Of a stretch of DNA of 64,000 nt, positions 36,248-45,775 are shown piece after piece (position 1 is the first letter of the stretch; each line of letters begins with the position of its first letter). The stretch comes from Phyllobacterium sophorae (lineage in GTDB: Bacteria > Pseudomonadota > Alphaproteobacteria > Rhizobiales > Rhizobiaceae), in the NCBI RefSeq assembly GCF_003010965.1, contig NZ_PGGM01000009.1, forward strand, positions 62,001-126,000, in the 5' to 3' direction. The notes below the pieces were generated by a model. That model ran no database searches. It saw nothing but the letters and a program-made list of their open reading frames with translations, and was not told the DNA's origin. Position numbers and translations under genes: made by a program.

Positions 36248-36982
36248 ATGGTCAGCCGGAAAGCGAAGCGCATTAGGGATCTTTCTGAGGCGCTCACAGA
36301 GCGTCGTGTGCTGCATCTAAGGGACGCCGCGCTTTTGCTCAACGTGTCGGAAATGACGGTCCGGCGTGATGTTGCTGAAAATCCAGGCCAGTTTGGTTAT
36401 CTCGGCGGACATATAGTCCCTGTTGCCGATATCGACGGCGACGTTCCATACGAATTGGCGAGAGCTGCGGACAGCCATGCCTCGGCAAAGCGAGAGGCGT
36501 GCGCGCGTGCTGCCAAATACATCCGGCGTGATGAAACAATATTCATCGATTGCGGCACAACGCTTCTCAGTCTGATTGACTATATTCCAGATGATTATTC
36601 AATCACTGCTGTATGTTATGCATTAAATGTCGCGGAGAAGCTGACCCGGAGAGCGAACGTCAGTGTCGTGATGCTCGGTGGGCTGTATCATCCGTCATCG
36701 GCTTCTTTTTCGGGGGCTTCCGGGCTCGATACCTTGAATTATCTCGGTATTAACACCGCCTTCATTTCCGCAGCTGGGGTAGATTTGAACCGGGGCGCGA
36801 CATGCGCGCACTTCCATGAAGCTCCAGTGAAGCAGAAGGTTATATCGCTGGCACAGAAGAGCTTTCTGGTGGTGGACCGCAGCAAGCTTGGCAAGATCAA
36901 GCCGGCTTTTTTCGCTCCAATAGGAGCATTTCAGGCGGTCATCACCGAAGAGGGTGAAACAGATATTACATATCCACAGTAG
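36248..36982 (+). CDS. deoR: DeoR-family transcriptional regulator (deo cluster)
   Basis: A 244-residue DeoR-type repressor with N-terminal HTH (residues 5-48, LHLRDAALLLNVSEMTVRRD) and sensor domain (FIDCGTTLLSLIDY; VVMLGGLYHPSSASF). The ATG at 36248 follows GGAGAGGA; the upstream in-frame extension is hydrophobic and non-conserved. It directly precedes deoC on the same strand with a 158-bp gap holding A/T-rich repeats shared with its own upstream region, so it is the likely regulator of the deoC-led unit. Confidence 0.85.
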   Translation: MVSRKAKRIRDLSEALTERRVLHLRDAALLLNVSEMTVRRDVAENPGQFGYLGGHIVPVADIDGDVPYELARAADSHASAKREACARAAKYIRRDETIFIDCGTTLLSLIDYIPDDYSITAVCYALNVAEKLTRRANVSVVMLGGLYHPSSASFSGASGLDTLNYLGINTAFISAAGVDLNRGATCAHFHEAPVKQKVISLAQKSFLVVDRSKLGKIKPAFFAPIGAFQAVITEEGETDITYPQ

Positions 36983-37055
36983 CGCATTGCGCACAAAAGT
37001 CAGACGCCGGATATTTTTGTACAGACCCTTGACGGTCTGGCGTTTTGATGAAAAC

Positions 37056-37093
37056 ATAACAGAAATCTTGGTATAAATATAACAAAAATATTG
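37056..37093 (+). promoter_or_regulatory. Direct repeats upstream of deoC, DeoR operator candidates
   Basis: ATAACAGAAATCTTG (37056-37070) and ATAACAAAAATATTG (37079-37093) match at 13 of 15 positions and start 23 bp apart, about two helical turns. The second overlaps the 20-bp element shared with the deoR upstream region. Tandem sites on one helix face are typical for DeoR-family repressors. Confidence 0.7.
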
Positions 37094-37140
37094 CCAGTGA
37101 CCGGAGATTGGCGAGAACCGGGATCCCTGGAGGAGTTTGC

Positions 37141-38187
37141 GTGGAGAAATTCGGTGTGAGTGCAGTGGCGATACCTGATGATACCCATCTGTTGCCGGCC
37201 GATGCCGGCGCAATGCGACGCCAAACTCTGTCAAACGGATGGCCACGCAATCCGGGGATGGAACTAGATCTGTCCTGGGTACTGGACACGCGCATCAATC
37301 TTTCTTCCGCGGAGCGGCGCGTCGCCTCCCTACCTGGGCGGCGAACGGTGAAGAAGGACGCACAGGCGGCCTGGCTTCTCAAGGCCGTGACCTGCATTGA
37401 TCTGACAACCCTCAACGGTGACGATACGCCCGAACGCGTCAAGCGGCTCTGCGCCAAGGCCATGAACCCGGTGCGTCTGGATATTCTGGAAGCGCTTGGT
37501 ATGAACAGGCGTGCGATTACCACGGGTGCTATCTGCGTATATCACCGCTATGTTACGACAGCCGTTGAAGCGCTTGGTGACTCGGGGATTCCTGTTGCAG
37601 CCGTTTCCACCGGTTTCCCGGCGGGCCTCAGCCCACACCATCTCAAGGTGAAAGAAATCGAAGCATCCGTCGCCGACGGTGCGAAAGAGATCGACATCGT
37701 CATCACGCGCGAGCATGTGCTTACGGGCGACTGGCTGGCGCTTTACCGGGAAATGCAGGACTATCGGGCGGCCAGCGGCGAGGCCCATGTCAAGGCGATA
37801 CTTGCGACGGGCGATTTGAAGACGCTGCGCAATGTGGCGCGTGCCTCCCTGGTTTGCATGATGGCGGGTGCTGATTTCATCAAAACGTCCACCGGCAAGG
37901 AAGGTGTGAACGCTACGCTTGGCGTAACGCTCGCCATGCTACGGATGATCCGGGCCTATGAGGAGCGCACCGGTTTCAAGGTCGGCTACAAGCCGGCTGG
38001 CGGCATCTCAGCGGCTAAAGACATCCTGAACTATCAATTCCTGATGAAGGATGAGCTTGGCCGTGAATGGCTGGAGCCTGACCTTTTCCGCATCGGTGCC
38101 TCAAGCCTGCTCGCCGATATTGAACGCCAGCTGGAACACCATGTCACTGGCGCATACTCGGCGCTCAACAGACACCCGATTGGATGA
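37141..38187 (+). CDS. deoC: Deoxyribose-phosphate aldolase
   Basis: A 348-residue class I aldolase that splits 2-deoxy-D-ribose 5-phosphate into acetaldehyde and glyceraldehyde 3-phosphate. Schiff-base lysine K248 lies in DFIKTSTGK, the second lysine K284 in GYKPAGGIS and the acid D87 in CIDLTTL. It is about 90 residues longer than E. coli DeoC, with an N-terminal extension as in other alphaproteobacterial versions. GTG at 37141 follows GGAGG. The stop overlaps the ALDH16 start (ATGA), linking acetaldehyde release to oxidation. Confidence 0.94.
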   Translation: MEKFGVSAVAIPDDTHLLPADAGAMRRQTLSNGWPRNPGMELDLSWVLDTRINLSSAERRVASLPGRRTVKKDAQAAWLLKAVTCIDLTTLNGDDTPERVKRLCAKAMNPVRLDILEALGMNRRAITTGAICVYHRYVTTAVEALGDSGIPVAAVSTGFPAGLSPHHLKVKEIEASVADGAKEIDIVITREHVLTGDWLALYREMQDYRAASGEAHVKAILATGDLKTLRNVARASLVCMMAGADFIKTSTGKEGVNATLGVTLAMLRMIRAYEERTGFKVGYKPAGGISAAKDILNYQFLMKDELGREWLEPDLFRIGASSLLADIERQLEHHVTGAYSALNRHPIG

Positions 38188-40577
38188 TGCAGATGACAGT
38201 CGCAGATTATTTTGACGAAATGTCCTATGGACCTGCACCGGAAGCCGATATCGAAGCGCGCACTTGGCTGGCACGACATGCATCGGGTTTTGGCCACTTC
38301 ATCAACGGCACCTTCGTACCATCGGCATCGGGCAGGAGTTTCGATACTTTCGAGCCCGCCACCGGCAATCTCTTGGCGAGATTGGCTTCTGGCGACAAGG
38401 CCGATGTGGATAATGCGGTCGGCGCAGCCCGCAAGGCGCAGACATTGTGGGCGAAGCTGCCGGGCCATGCCCGCGCCCGTCACCTCTACGCACTCGCAAG
38501 AACGATCCAGCGGCACGCCCGCCTGATTGCCGTTGTCGAGGCCATCGACAACGGCAAGCCGATTCGCGAGACCCGTGACATTGACGTGCCGCTGGCGGCG
38601 CGCCATTTTTATCATCATGCCGGTTGGGCCCAGATTCAGGAAACGGAATTTGCCGATCATCTGCCCGTCGGCGTCGTAGGCCAGATCATTCCATGGAACT
38701 TTCCGTTCCTGATGCTCGCCTGGAAAGTGGCACCTGCGCTGGCACTCGGCAATACCGTCGTGTTGAAGCCCGCCGAATTCACTTCGCTGACTGCGCTTCT
38801 TTTCGCGGAGCTGGCCGCAACGGCCGGTCTTCCGGCGGGCGTGCTCAACATTGTTACCGGCGAGGGCGAAACCGGCGCGCACATTGTCGAGCACGGCGAT
38901 GTCGACAAGATTGCCTTTACGGGATCGACGGAAGTTGGTCGGATTATTCGTGAACGGACCGCCGGCAGCGGCAAATCGCTTACGCTGGAACTCGGCGGAA
39001 AATCGCCTTTTATCGTCTTTGACGACGCGGATATCGATGGTGCGGTCGAAGGCGTCGTCGACGCAATCTGGTTTAATCAGGGCCAGGTCTGCTGTGCGGG
39101 TTCCCGATTGCTCGTGCAGGAAGGTATAGCCGACCTTTTTCACAAGCGGCTGAAACGCCGTATGCAGACGTTGCGCGTCGGGCAACCGCTGGATAAGTGC
39201 ATCGACATGGGCGCGATCGTTGCTCCGGTGCAACTCGACCGTATTGAAGCGCTCGTTAAACAAGGCGTGGCGGACGGGGCTGCACTGCACCAGGCCAAAA
39301 TCGAGATGCCCAAAGGTGGAAGTTTCTACCCGCCGACACTGCTCAGCGGCGTCCAGCCGACTTCCATCGTCGCCACTGAAGAGATCTTCGGCCCCGTCGC
39401 TGTTTCCATGACGTTCCGCACGCCAGAAGAAGCGATACAGCTCGCCAACCATTCGCGCTACGGGCTGGCGGCCAGTGTTTGGAGCGAAACAATAGGCTTG
39501 GCGTTGAACGTCGCGGCAAAACTTGTCGCGGGCGTGGTGTGGGTGAACGCGACCAATCTCTTCGATGCCTCAGCGGGTTTTGGTGGAAAACGCGAATCCG
39601 GATTCGGCCGGGAGGGCGGACGCGAAGGATGTTATGAGTATTTGAAGCCGAAAGCCTGGCTCGGGCGTAAGCTCCGCGCGCTGCCAAATCTGCCCGAACT
39701 GAAAGCGGTTTCCGGCGATTTTGCCTTATCCACCATCGACCGAACTGCCAAATTGTTTATCGGGGGCAAGCAGGCGCGACCGGACGGCAACTATTCGCGC
39801 GCGATTGTCTCGCCTAAGGGTAGGAAGATTGGCGAAGTCGGGGAGGGCAATCGCAAGGACATCCGCAATGCCGTCGCGGCCGCGCAAAGCGCGACCGCCT
39901 GGTCGAGCGCAACCGCTCACAATCGGGCGCAGATACTCTACTACATCGCGGAAAACCTGAGCGGCCGCGCGGATGAGTTCGCCGATCGAATTGGTACGAT
40001 GAGCGGCACCTCGGCAGCCGCTGCAAAAGCGGAAGTTGACGCTTCAATCTCGCGTTTGTTCACCTACGGCGCCTGGGCAGACAAATTCGAGGGTGTGGTT
40101 CATACGCCACCGCTTCGGGGGGTCGCTCTCGCAATGCCAGAACCACTCGGCGTAGTGGGCGTTATCTGCCCGCCAGAAGCCCCATTGCTTGGCTTCATCA
40201 GTCTGGTGGCACCGCTGATTGCTACCGGCAACCGCGTCGTCGCCGTACCGAGCGAACCTTATCCGCTGGCTGCCACGGATCTCTATTCCATTCTCGAAAC
40301 CTCGGATGTACCGGCCGGTGTCGTCAACATCGTCACCGGATCGGCAGGTGAACTTGCAAAGACCCTTGCCGCGCACAACGATGTGGATGCACTGTGGGCT
40401 TTCGGAACAACGGAGCTTTCGACCATGGTGGAAATGCTGTCGGCCGGCAATCTGAAACGGACTTTTGTTGATTATGGCGCGTTGACGGACTGGATGGACA
40501 GGGCGGCAGGGGAAGGCGCATTGTTTCTGCGCCGTGCCGTCGATGTCAAGAATATCTGGATCCCTTACGGCGAATAG
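38184..40577 (+). CDS. Two-domain aldehyde dehydrogenase, ALDH16 type
   Basis: A 797-residue protein with two aldehyde dehydrogenase domains. The first (about 35-500) is complete: PWNF (N172), E269 in LELGGKSP and C303 in NQGQVCCAGSR. The second (about 515-790) keeps the Rossmann-like core (ICPPEAPLLGF, VNIVTGSAGEL) but lacks the catalytic cysteine and ends early. This matches ALDH16, in which the second domain is structural. Coupled to deoC, it probably oxidises the acetaldehyde product to acetate with NAD. Confidence 0.9.
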   Translation: MMQMTVADYFDEMSYGPAPEADIEARTWLARHASGFGHFINGTFVPSASGRSFDTFEPATGNLLARLASGDKADVDNAVGAARKAQTLWAKLPGHARARHLYALARTIQRHARLIAVVEAIDNGKPIRETRDIDVPLAARHFYHHAGWAQIQETEFADHLPVGVVGQIIPWNFPFLMLAWKVAPALALGNTVVLKPAEFTSLTALLFAELAATAGLPAGVLNIVTGEGETGAHIVEHGDVDKIAFTGSTEVGRIIRERTAGSGKSLTLELGGKSPFIVFDDADIDGAVEGVVDAIWFNQGQVCCAGSRLLVQEGIADLFHKRLKRRMQTLRVGQPLDKCIDMGAIVAPVQLDRIEALVKQGVADGAALHQAKIEMPKGGSFYPPTLLSGVQPTSIVATEEIFGPVAVSMTFRTPEEAIQLANHSRYGLAASVWSETIGLALNVAAKLVAGVVWVNATNLFDASAGFGGKRESGFGREGGREGCYEYLKPKAWLGRKLRALPNLPELKAVSGDFALSTIDRTAKLFIGGKQARPDGNYSRAIVSPKGRKIGEVGEGNRKDIRNAVAAAQSATAWSSATAHNRAQILYYIAENLSGRADEFADRIGTMSGTSAAAAKAEVDASISRLFTYGAWADKFEGVVHTPPLRGVALAMPEPLGVVGVICPPEAPLLGFISLVAPLIATGNRVVAVPSEPYPLAATDLYSILETSDVPAGVVNIVTGSAGELAKTLAAHNDVDALWAFGTTELSTMVEMLSAGNLKRTFVDYGALTDWMDRAAGEGALFLRRAVDVKNIWIPYGE

Positions 40578-40716
40578 GGGGTCTGCGCTCCCGGCCGATA
40601 AGGAACGGATGGTGGCGAAGTGGGATAAAAGGCATTTGCCAGCGGGCGACGGCTGGTGGCTTCGAGGATATTTCTCGGTGCGTTTGCCGGGGAAATGACG
40701 ATCAGGGAGGACTTCT

Positions 40717-41172
40717 ATGCTCAAGAATATTGATCCGGCTCTCAATGCGGATGTCCTGCATGCGCTGCGTTCCATGGGACATGGCGATACGCTTGTCGTA
40801 TCGGACACCAATTTCCCTTCCGATGCGATCGCGCGGCAGACCCGGCTTGGCAAACTCTTGCGGATCGACAACGTGCCGGCGGCGCGCGCAATCAGGGCCA
40901 TCCTGTCGGTGATGCCTCTGGATACGCCGCTGCAACCGTCCGCGGGACGCATGGAAATCATGGGCGCTCCGGGTGAAATTCCTCCGGTACAGCGGGAAGT
41001 TCAAGTGGAGATCGATGCCGCCGAAGGCAAGTCGGCGCCGATGTACGGCATTGAGCGCTTCGCCTTCTACGAGGAAGCCAAGAATGCTTATTGCGTAATC
41101 ACCACTGGAGAAACCCGCTTCTATGGCTGCTTCCTGTTCACCAAGGGCGTCATACCGCCGGACTCCATTTGA
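40717..41172 (+). CDS. RbsD/FucU-family sugar mutarotase
   Basis: A 151-residue protein of the RbsD/FucU family, which interconverts pyranose and furanose or alpha and beta sugar anomers. The family motif GHGD lies at residues 21-24 and SDTNFPSD follows. GGGAGG precedes the ATG. It is followed 12 bp later by sugar importer permeases, so it probably presents the imported sugar, perhaps a deoxypentose, in the anomeric form needed by the next enzyme. Confidence 0.87.
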   Translation: MLKNIDPALNADVLHALRSMGHGDTLVVSDTNFPSDAIARQTRLGKLLRIDNVPAARAIRAILSVMPLDTPLQPSAGRMEIMGAPGEIPPVQREVQVEIDAAEGKSAPMYGIERFAFYEEAKNAYCVITTGETRFYGCFLFTKGVIPPDSI

Positions 41173-41184
41173 GCGAGTTGCGGC

Positions 41185-42060
41185 ATGACCCGTAACGATC
41201 CCATCAAACATGTCTTCATCTGGCCGGCACTGCTGATCGTGCTGGTTATCTCGATCTTTCCGCTGATCTATTCGCTGACAACGAGCTTTATGAGCCTGCG
41301 GCTCGTGCCGCCAATCCCGCCGCGCTTTGTCGGCTTCGGCAACTATATTGAACTCCTGCAGAATCCGCGGTTCTGGCACGTGGCGCGGACGACGTCGATT
41401 ATTGCCTTTATCGCGGTCGCGTTGCAGTACATCATTGGCTTCGCCATCGCGCTGGCGCTCAACGCCAGGGTTCCCGGTGAAGGCATCTTCCGCGTTGGCT
41501 TCTTGCTGCCGATGCTGGTGGCACCGGTGGCCGTGGCTCTCATCGCCCGTCAAATTCTCAATCCGACCATGGGGCCGCTCAACGAACTCATGGCGTTGTT
41601 CGGGTTTCCTAACCTCCCGTTCCTAACGCAAACGAAATGGGCCATCGGCGCGATTATTTCTGTCGAGGTGTGGCAATGGACACCCTTCGTCATCCTGATG
41701 CTGCTCGCGGGACTTCAAACGCTGCCTGACGATGTCTATGAGGCGGCCGCCTTGGAGAATGCGAGCCCGTGGCAGCAGTTCTGGGGGATCACGTTTCCCA
41801 TGATGCTGCCAATCTCCGTGGCGGTTGTGTTCATAAGATTGATCGAGAGCTACAAGATCATCGATACGGTCTTTGTCATGACCGGCGGAGGGCCCGGCAT
41901 TTCCACGGAGACATTAACGCTCTTTGCCTATCAGGAAGGCTTCAAGAAGTTCAATCTTGGCTATACCTCAGCACTTTCCTTTCTGTTCCTCATCGTGATC
42001 ACGATCATCGGCCTCGTTTATCTCGCCATCCTGAAGCCATATCTGGAGAAGCACAAATGA
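41185..42060 (+). CDS. CUT1 sugar ABC transporter permease (MalF type)
   Basis: A 291-residue permease with six predicted spans and EAA loop EAAALENASPWQQFWGITFP (about residues 183-202). It is translationally coupled to the next permease by an ATGA overlap. The binding protein and ATPase follow downstream, giving a complete importer. Substrate unknown; the context suggests a deoxy-sugar or pentose. Confidence 0.88.
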   Translation: MTRNDPIKHVFIWPALLIVLVISIFPLIYSLTTSFMSLRLVPPIPPRFVGFGNYIELLQNPRFWHVARTTSIIAFIAVALQYIIGFAIALALNARVPGEGIFRVGFLLPMLVAPVAVALIARQILNPTMGPLNELMALFGFPNLPFLTQTKWAIGAIISVEVWQWTPFVILMLLAGLQTLPDDVYEAAALENASPWQQFWGITFPMMLPISVAVVFIRLIESYKIIDTVFVMTGGGPGISTETLTLFAYQEGFKKFNLGYTSALSFLFLIVITIIGLVYLAILKPYLEKHK

Positions 42061-43085
42061 GCGTGCGCGCACTCAAAGGAAATGGCCGGTGGTGGGCTCT
42101 GGCGGGATGCCTGCTTTGGCTGACATTCACGTTCTTCCCGCTCTATTGGGTGGCGATTACATCCTTCAAGACCCCGCTTGGGGTGGTCGGCGGACCCACC
42201 TACATTCCGTTTGTCGATTTTGAACCGAGCCTGTCGGCCTGGAGCGAGCTTCTCTCGGGTCAGCGCGGCCAGTTCTACAATACCTTCATCGCATCGACGA
42301 TCGTCGGCCTGTCTGCCTCACTGCTTGCGACGGTGATTGGATCTATGGCCGCCTATGCGCTGGTACGTTTCACTTTTGAAGTGAAACTGCTGTCCGCTGT
42401 GATTTTTGTCGTCATCGCTTTCGGTGGTTATCTGATCGGCTATAATTTTTTGGGCCTTCGTCAAGGACCATCGCTGATCTACGCCTTCGTGGCCGCGCTT
42501 TCGCTGGCAGTTGCGTCAAGCCGGCTGAGGCTCCCCGGACCGGTTCTGGGCAACAATGACATCGTTTTCTGGTTCGTGAGCCAACGCATGTTCCCGCCGA
42601 TCGTGGCTGCCTTTGCCCTGTTCCTGATGTACACGGAAATGGGCAAGATGGGTGTGAAGCTGGTGGATACGTATGTCGGCCTGACCTTCGCCTATGTTGC
42701 CTTTTCGCTGCCGATCGTGATCTGGCTGATGCGCGACTTTTTCGAGGCATTGCCAATCGAGGTCGAAGAAGCGGCGATGGTCGACAATGTGCCGTCGTGG
42801 AGGATTTTCTTCGGCATCGTGGTGCCCATGTCCAAGCCGGGACTGATCGCTACGTTCATGATCACGCTAGCCTTCGTCTGGAACGAGTTTCTCTTTGCAC
42901 TCTTCCTTACCAGTTCGAAATGGCAAACCCTTCCCATCCTGGTTGCTGGACAGAACAGCCAGCGCGGCGATGAATGGTGGGCAATATCGGCAGCCGCTTT
43001 GGTCGCGATCATACCTATGGTCATCATGGCGGGGATTTTGAGCAGGTTGATGCGGTCTGGCCTGCTTTTGGGAGCAATCAAGTGA
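42057..43085 (+). CDS. CUT1 sugar ABC transporter permease (MalG type)
   Basis: A 342-residue permease, longer than usual for MalG-type proteins (about 280) because of an expanded region between the early spans. The EAA loop EEAAMVDNVPSWRIFFGIVV is near residue 240. The ATG at 42057 overlaps the upstream stop (ATGA); the longer same-frame reading into the previous gene is rejected. Confidence 0.87.
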   Translation: MSVRALKGNGRWWALAGCLLWLTFTFFPLYWVAITSFKTPLGVVGGPTYIPFVDFEPSLSAWSELLSGQRGQFYNTFIASTIVGLSASLLATVIGSMAAYALVRFTFEVKLLSAVIFVVIAFGGYLIGYNFLGLRQGPSLIYAFVAALSLAVASSRLRLPGPVLGNNDIVFWFVSQRMFPPIVAAFALFLMYTEMGKMGVKLVDTYVGLTFAYVAFSLPIVIWLMRDFFEALPIEVEEAAMVDNVPSWRIFFGIVVPMSKPGLIATFMITLAFVWNEFLFALFLTSSKWQTLPILVAGQNSQRGDEWWAISAAALVAIIPMVIMAGILSRLMRSGLLLGAIK

Positions 43086-43129
43086 CCGTCCACGGTACAC
43101 CATCATCATTTTAATCCAGGGAGGAACAG

Positions 43130-44584
43130 ATGAGGAAATTCTTAATTGGTTCAACAGCCATGGCATTGCTCGCAATGTCCAGCGCCACATCGGCCTTAGC
43201 GTGCGATCCGGACTATACCGGCGTGACACTGTCGGCTACCACCCAAACGGGCCCGTATATTGCCTCGGCCCTGCAGCTTGCTGCCAAAGGCTGGGAACAA
43301 AAGACCTGCGGCAAGGTGAATGTTGTGGAGTTTCCCTGGTCCGAGCTCTATCCGAAGATCGTCACGACGCTCACCTCGGGCGAGGATACGTTCGACGTGA
43401 TCGCCTTTGCCCCGGCCTGGGCGCCGGATTTCACCGATTATCTTTCGGAAATGCCCAAAGCCATGCAGTCGGGCCCTGACTGGGAAGACATCGCGCCCGT
43501 CTATCGCGAATCGCTGATGGTGTGGAATGGCAAGGTGCTGTCGCAGACCATGGATGGCGATGTGCACACCTATACCTATCGCATCGATCTCTTCGAAAAC
43601 CCGGATAACCAGAAAGCCTTCAAGGAAAAGTATGGCTATGATCTGGCCCCGGCGAAGACCTGGAAGCAATATCTCGACATTGCCGAATTCTTCCAGCAGC
43701 CCGACAAGGGGATCTGGGGTACCGCGGAGGCTTTCCGTCGTGGCGGCCAGCAGTTCTGGTTCTTCTTCAGTCATGCGGCAGGCTATACCAACCACCCCGA
43801 TCACAAGGGCTCGATGTTCTTTGATCCAGACACAATGGATGCGCAAATCAACAACCCCGGCTGGGTGCGCGGCCTTGAGGAGTATATCCGCTCGTCAAAG
43901 CTGGCGCCTCCAAATGCCCTCAACTTCTCCTTCGGCGAAGTAAATGCGGCCTTTGCCGGCGGCCAGGCGGCCGAGTCTATCGGCTGGGGCGATACTGGCG
44001 TGATTGCCGCCGATCCGAAACAATCAAAAGTCTCGGGCAATGTCGGGTCGGCCATGCTGCCCGGTTCCGATGAGATCTGGAACTACAAAACCAAGAAGTG
44101 GGACAAGTTCGACCACGTCGTCGAATCTCCCTTCATGGCGTTTGGCGGCTGGCAGGCTGCTGTTCCAGCTTCTTCCACGAAGCAGGAAGCCGCCTGGGAC
44201 TATATCAAGTATCTGACCAGTCCCGAAGTTTCCGGTCAGGCAGCGATCACCGGCGGTACCGGTGTGAACCCCTACCGCATTTCGCACACCACCAATCTCG
44301 ATCTGTGGTCGAAACTATTCAGCCAGCGCGAGGCCAAAGAATATCTTGGCGCTCAGAAGGATTCTGTGACGGCGAAGAACGTCGCTCTCGATATGCGTCT
44401 GCCCGGGTACTTCTCTTACACGGAAATCCTCGAAATCGAGCTTTCCAAGGCGCTTGCCGGTGAATCCACACCGCAACAGGCGCTCGACAGTGTCGCCGAG
44501 CAGTGGAACAAGCTGACAGATGAGTTTGGGCGCGACAAGCAGCTGGCAGCTTATCGGGCATCGATGGGCCTTCCACAAAAATAG
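43130..44584 (+). CDS. Sugar ABC transporter substrate-binding protein
   Basis: A 484-residue family 1 solute-binding protein with a signal peptide (MRKFLIGSTAMALLAMSSAT, cleavage near residue 24 after ALA). GGGAGGA precedes the ATG. Larger than most members (about 420). It lies after two permeases and before the ATPase, with a GC-rich hairpin right after its stop. Ligand not determined. Confidence 0.88.
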   Translation: MRKFLIGSTAMALLAMSSATSALACDPDYTGVTLSATTQTGPYIASALQLAAKGWEQKTCGKVNVVEFPWSELYPKIVTTLTSGEDTFDVIAFAPAWAPDFTDYLSEMPKAMQSGPDWEDIAPVYRESLMVWNGKVLSQTMDGDVHTYTYRIDLFENPDNQKAFKEKYGYDLAPAKTWKQYLDIAEFFQQPDKGIWGTAEAFRRGGQQFWFFFSHAAGYTNHPDHKGSMFFDPDTMDAQINNPGWVRGLEEYIRSSKLAPPNALNFSFGEVNAAFAGGQAAESIGWGDTGVIAADPKQSKVSGNVGSAMLPGSDEIWNYKTKKWDKFDHVVESPFMAFGGWQAAVPASSTKQEAAWDYIKYLTSPEVSGQAAITGGTGVNPYRISHTTNLDLWSKLFSQREAKEYLGAQKDSVTAKNVALDMRLPGYFSYTEILEIELSKALAGESTPQQALDSVAEQWNKLTDEFGRDKQLAAYRASMGLPQK

Positions 44585-44598
44585 GCTTCTGACGTCGT

Positions 44599-44624
44599 CC
44601 CGCTCCGGAAGTTTCCGGGGCGGG
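44599..44624 (+). terminator. Strong hairpin after the sugar-binding protein gene
   Basis: CCCGCTCCGGAA (44599-44610) pairs with TTCCGGGGCGGG (44613-44624), 12 bp with one wobble and a 2-nt turn. It lies 15 bp after the stop and is not followed by a T-run. Probably lowers read-through into the ATPase gene and stabilises the upstream message. Confidence 0.65.
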
Positions 44625-44652
44625 TCCTCAACTCTCTCGAAAAGGGCAAAGC

Positions 44653-45744
44653 ATGTCCCAAGTGCGTTTGGAACAGGTCACCAAATCTTTTGGTGGCGTT
44701 TCGGTCATCCCACCGCTCGATCTGGCAATCGCAGACAAGGAATTCGTGGTTCTGGTTGGCCCCTCCGGCTGCGGCAAGACCACCACCTTGCGGATGATTG
44801 CTGGACTGGAGCAGGCCACATCTGGCGAAATCCGTATCGGTGACCGCGACGTTACAGCCCTTCGACCTGGCCTGCGCAATTGCTCCATGGTCTTCCAGAA
44901 TTATGCACTCTATCCTCATATGACAGTTGCCGAGAATATTGGCTACGGCATGAAAGTACGTGGCACGACCAGGGCCGAAATCGACAAAGCCGTGACGGAG
45001 GCTGCCCGTATCCTCAATCTAGGTGCTTATCTTAACCGCAAGCCAAGTGCGCTCTCGGGCGGCCAGCGTCAGCGTGTTGCCATTGGCCGCGCCATTGTCC
45101 GTCAACCGGACGTATTCCTCTTCGATGAGCCGCTGTCGAACCTTGATGCCAAGCTGCGTATCGAAATGCGTACAGAAATCAAACTGTTGCATCGCAGGCT
45201 GCAGACTACCATCGTCTATGTGACGCATGACCAGGTGGAAGCCATGACCATGGCGGATCGCGTTGTGGTGATGAACCAGGGTCGTATCGAACAGGCGGCA
45301 GATCCAATTACGCTCTATGAGTTGCCAAAGAATATTTTCGTGGCGGCTTTTATCGGTGCGCCGAGTATGAATTTCATAGAGGGTTCATTGGAGCGCAGCG
45401 GGACTGCCATGGTGTTCCGTACCGCGGGCGATGTGGTGATCCCCATCCCGGAAAACCGGGTGGCCAAGCTGGCGGAAGCTACCGGCAAACCCGTTGTGCT
45501 CGGCATTCGCCCCGAGCACACGATGACCGTCGATCCCTCCTTCCCGACGATCCCATTGAAGGTCGCCGATATCGAACCGCTTGGGCCTCATACCCTGGCC
45601 ATTGGCACGGCCGGCACCGCGCCTTTCACGGCTCAGGTGTCTGCGGGCTCAAGAATCGCCCACGATGATGTCATCAACGTACCGATCGAGCCTGACAAGA
45701 TGCACTTCTTTCTGAAGAGCACGGGCGAGGCGATTGGCCGGTAA
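44653..45744 (+). CDS. Sugar ABC transporter ATP-binding protein
   Basis: A 363-residue MalK/UgpC-type ATPase: Walker [10 protein letters not shown] (about 36-44), signature LSGGQRQR (about 135), Walker B VFLFDEP, switch histidine YVTHDQ, and a C-terminal regulatory TOBE domain. It energises the two upstream permeases. Its stop lies within the left arm of a 10-bp inverted repeat shared with the convergent peroxiredoxin gene. Confidence 0.9.
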   Translation: MSQVRLEQVTKSFGGVSVIPPLDLAIADKEFVVLVGPSGCGKTTTLRMIAGLEQATSGEIRIGDRDVTALRPGLRNCSMVFQNYALYPHMTVAENIGYGMKVRGTTRAEIDKAVTEAARILNLGAYLNRKPSALSGGQRQRVAIGRAIVRQPDVFLFDEPLSNLDAKLRIEMRTEIKLLHRRLQTTIVYVTHDQVEAMTMADRVVVMNQGRIEQAADPITLYELPKNIFVAAFIGAPSMNFIEGSLERSGTAMVFRTAGDVVIPIPENRVAKLAEATGKPVVLGIRPEHTMTVDPSFPTIPLKVADIEPLGPHTLAIGTAGTAPFTAQVSAGSRIAHDDVINVPIEPDKMHFFLKSTGEAIGR

Positions 45745-45763
45745 TCCGAAGAGACCGGCCAAT
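45733..45763. terminator. Bidirectional terminator-like hairpin between convergent genes
   Basis: ATTGGCCGGT (45733-45742) and ACCGGCCAAT (45754-45763) form a perfect 10-bp stem with an 11-nt loop. It begins at the stop of the ATPase gene and lies before the stop of the convergent peroxiredoxin gene. No T-runs, so the strength as a terminator is uncertain. Confidence 0.55.
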
Positions 45764-45775
45764 GGAGAATGATCC

